From the NCBI GenBank assembly GCA_005773095.1, contig SXHT01000170.1, positions 1-7,509 of the forward strand: 7,509 nucleotides of DNA, given 5' to 3'. Shown piece by piece: positions 6,969-7,509 of the stretch; the first letter of the stretch is position 1, and each line of letters opens with the position of its first letter. The notes under the pieces are model-generated. The model saw only the letters and a program-made list of their open reading frames with translations, ran no database searches and was not told the DNA's origin. The translations under genes were made by a program, and so were the position numbers. The stretch is from Planctomycetaceae bacterium. Its GTDB lineage: Bacteria; Planctomycetota; Planctomycetia; Pirellulales; PALSA-1355.

Positions 6969-6977
6969 CGATTTCTT

Positions 6978-7509
6978 ATGAGCGAGTCGAACAAAATACC
7001 TGGGCCGCGCGCATCCAGTCGTCGTGAGTTTCTCAAGCAGACTGGCCGCGTGGCCGCCGCGGGCGCGCTGGTGGGCACCGTCGTGCCGCAAGTGCATGCG
7101 GCACAAGATAGCACCATTCAGGTGGCTTTGATTGGCGCGGGCGGTCGCGGCACCGGTGCGGCAGCCAACGCCCTGTCGGTCAACAAGGGACCAATCAAGC
7201 TTGTGGCGATGGCCGACGTGTTTCAAAACCGGCTCGACGGCAGCTTGCAGAATCTCCAGGGCCAGTTCGGCGACAAGGTGGATGTTCCCAAGGAACGGCA
7301 GTTCGTCAGTTTCGATGGTTACAAGCTAGCCATGGATCAGCTCAAGCCGGGTGACGTGGCCATCTTTACAACACCCCCGGCATTTCGCTGGGTCCACTTC
7401 ACATACGCAATCGAGAAGGGCATCAACGTGTTCATGGAGAAGCCGGTCACCGTGGACGGTCCTTCAACTCGCCGCATGCTCAAGCTTGGCGAAGAGTCGG
7501 AGAAGAGGA
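6978..7509 (+). CDS. Tat-exported Gfo/Idh/MocA-family oxidoreductase, N-terminal part
   Basis: The first 177 residues are visible and the frame is open at the right edge; family members are usually about 400-450 residues, so the C-terminal alpha/beta substrate domain is missing. SRREFLK (14-20) is a twin-arginine signal, followed by a hydrophobic Ala/Gly/Val stretch and a likely cleavage at VHA/AQ (after 41). The mature protein opens with a Rossmann strand and dinucleotide loop, IQVALIGAGGRGTG (47-60), then VAMADVF (end of the second strand, acidic residue near the ribose), TTPPAFRW and MEKPVTVD (153-160), the EKP motif of the family whose Lys takes part in catalysis. It is probably an NAD(P)-dependent sugar or polyol oxidoreductase folded with cofactor in the cytoplasm and exported by Tat. 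Such paralogues are numerous in planctomycetes and the substrate cannot be told. It is transcribed away from the barrel gene. Confidence 0.93.
   Translation, partial: MSESNKIPGPRASSRREFLKQTGRVAAAGALVGTVVPQVHAAQDSTIQVALIGAGGRGTGAAANALSVNKGPIKLVAMADVFQNRLDGSLQNLQGQFGDKVDVPKERQFVSFDGYKLAMDQLKPGDVAIFTTPPAFRWVHFTYAIEKGINVFMEKPVTVDGPSTRRMLKLGEESEKR

Larger units (their letters stand above)
6555..6977. other. Divergent intergenic region between the barrel and oxidoreductase genes
   Basis: These 423 bases separate two genes that point away from each other and should hold both promoters. I see a ribosome binding site at each end, a nested inverted repeat at 6741-6867, a good -10-like hexamer at 6928 and a pyrimidine tract at 6933-6961. 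The barrel-gene side has no convincing -35/-10 pair. Reading frames through the region in several phases lack ribosome binding sites and recognisable protein features, so I call it non-coding. Confidence 0.7.

Noticed and set aside
1..7509. A defence system, CRISPR array, insertion sequence or prophage segment.
   Set aside because: No repeat-spacer pattern, transposase, integrase, nuclease or other such protein is visible; the three genes are ordinary exported proteins for a planctomycete.

Overview
The window looks like chromosomal DNA from a planctomycete, most likely Pirellulales-like. Three things point there: a giant secreted protein carrying the planctomycete N-terminal motif EPLEDRRLLA, an outer-membrane barrel of the Lpg1974-like type that is abundant in planctomycetes, and a Tat-exported Gfo/Idh/MocA oxidoreductase. 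The DNA is GC-rich and genes are loosely spaced. This assignment rests on recognised motifs only, since no search was possible.

Layout. Positions 1-4940 (minus strand) hold the 5' part of a very large gene that runs off the left edge. About 1,646 residues are visible: extracellular motif, nidogen-like domain, subtilisin-like (S8) protease, beta-sandwich domain, PPC domain, Ig-like segment, Asp/Asn/Gly-rich calcium-binding-type repeats, Pro/Thr linker, and a DUF11 domain that is cut by the window. Positions 4941-5306 are a 366-base gap with no convincing gene but unusually strong inverted-repeat structure. Positions 5307-6554 (minus) encode a 415-residue outer-membrane beta-barrel protein. Positions 6555-6977 are a divergent intergenic region with a nested inverted repeat and a pyrimidine tract. 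From 6978 (plus) a Tat-dependent Gfo/Idh/MocA-family protein begins and runs off the right edge.

All three products appear to act outside the cytoplasm (cell surface or medium, outer membrane, periplasm), but nothing in the sequence ties them into one pathway. The protease and the barrel point the same way, yet the gap and a candidate promoter in it suggest separate transcription.

The most notable signals are the altered active site of the protease (Glu where the catalytic Asp is expected, Asp where the oxyanion Asn is expected) and the two structured intergenic regions. No mobile element, CRISPR array, rRNA or tRNA was found.
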